7,219 bases of DNA, from NCBI GenBank assembly GCA_913052425.1, contig CAJXEG010000069.1, positions 1 to 7,219 on the forward strand. The letters are read 5' to 3'. This document shows positions 7,027-7,219 of this stretch, in pieces. Each line of letters starts with the position of its first letter. Positions within the stretch are counted from its first letter, which is position 1. The stretch is from an uncultured Flavobacteriaceae bacterium (GTDB lineage: Bacteria; Bacteroidota; Bacteroidia; Flavobacteriales; Flavobacteriaceae). Made by a program: the position numbers and the translations under genes. Below the pieces are notes generated by a model. It did no database searches. It was not told the DNA's origin and was given only the letters and a program-made list of their open reading frames with translations.

Positions 7027-7219
7027 TTAAACAATTGCTAGTATGTCACTTTCTCTCATGATCATATAATCTGAACCGTCGTGTTGTAGTTCGGTTCCGG
7101 CATATTTGCCATAAAGCACATGATCCCCTACTTTAACCGTTACAGGGTTTTCGGTGGTTCCTGGGCCAACAGCGACAACAGTTCCTTTTTGGGGTTTTTC
7201 TTTGGCGGAATCTGGAATG
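7027..7219 (-). CDS. groS: Co-chaperonin GroES (partial, N-terminus off the right edge)
   Basis: The C-terminal 63 residues of the 10-kDa lid that caps the GroEL ring. The reverse strand from the edge reads through [28 protein letters not shown] and [13 protein letters not shown] to TAA at 7027-7029, the characteristic GroES C-terminal half. GroES is about 92 residues in Bacteroidota, so roughly 29 residues, including most of the mobile loop that contacts GroEL, lie outside. It is the upstream gene of the groS-groL pair, 18 nt before groL. Confidence 0.97.
   Translation of the reverse strand, partial: IPDSAKEKPQKGTVVAVGPGTTENPVTVKVGDHVLYGKYAGTELQHDGSDYMIMRESDILAIV

Noticed and set aside
5369..7030. 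Plus-strand open frames at 5369-5578, 6008-6286, 6427-6621, 6455-6799 and 6806-7030
   Set aside because: All are opposite groL, whose frame is intact and fully recognisable; the products are low-complexity antisense translations.

Overview
The window looks like chromosomal DNA from a member of the Bacteroidota, most likely Flavobacteriaceae. The evidence is the AT-rich spacers without clear Shine-Dalgarno sequences, a promoter of the Bacteroidota type (TTG, then TAnnTTTG), a TonB-dependent receptor with an N-terminal CarboxypepD_reg-like domain, a protein of the HYC_CC_PP family that I know only from this phylum, and a GroEL with the usual Gly/Met tail. The genus cannot be named from the sequence alone.

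Layout: (1) 1-1333, minus strand: the first 444 codons of purH, running off the left edge. (2) 1334-1530: a divergent intergenic region holding a good minus-strand promoter for purH and, less certainly, a plus-strand promoter. (3) 1531-5320, plus strand: four closely spaced genes (gaps of 18, 50 and 23 nt) that look like one operon. They encode an HMA domain fused to a MauE/DoxX-like membrane protein, an HYC_CC_PP protein, a TonB-dependent receptor, and a secreted HMA-domain protein. (4) 5321-5373: a symmetrical hairpin flanked by A and T runs, a probable two-way terminator between convergent genes. (5) 5374-7219, minus strand: groL preceded by the 3' part of groS, the chaperonin operon, running off the right edge.

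The two ends are housekeeping genes. The middle is the interesting part: a four-gene cassette in which every mature protein carries paired cysteines and has no cysteine outside these or one other candidate ligand position. The likely picture is outer-membrane import of a soft metal ion (copper is my first guess) or a metal complex by the receptor, with the two secreted cysteine proteins as periplasmic carriers and the HMA-MauE fusion as an inner-membrane, possibly redox-active, receiver. The families are recognisable; the metal, the direction of transport and the concerted role are inference. No mobile element, tRNA, rRNA or CRISPR array was seen.
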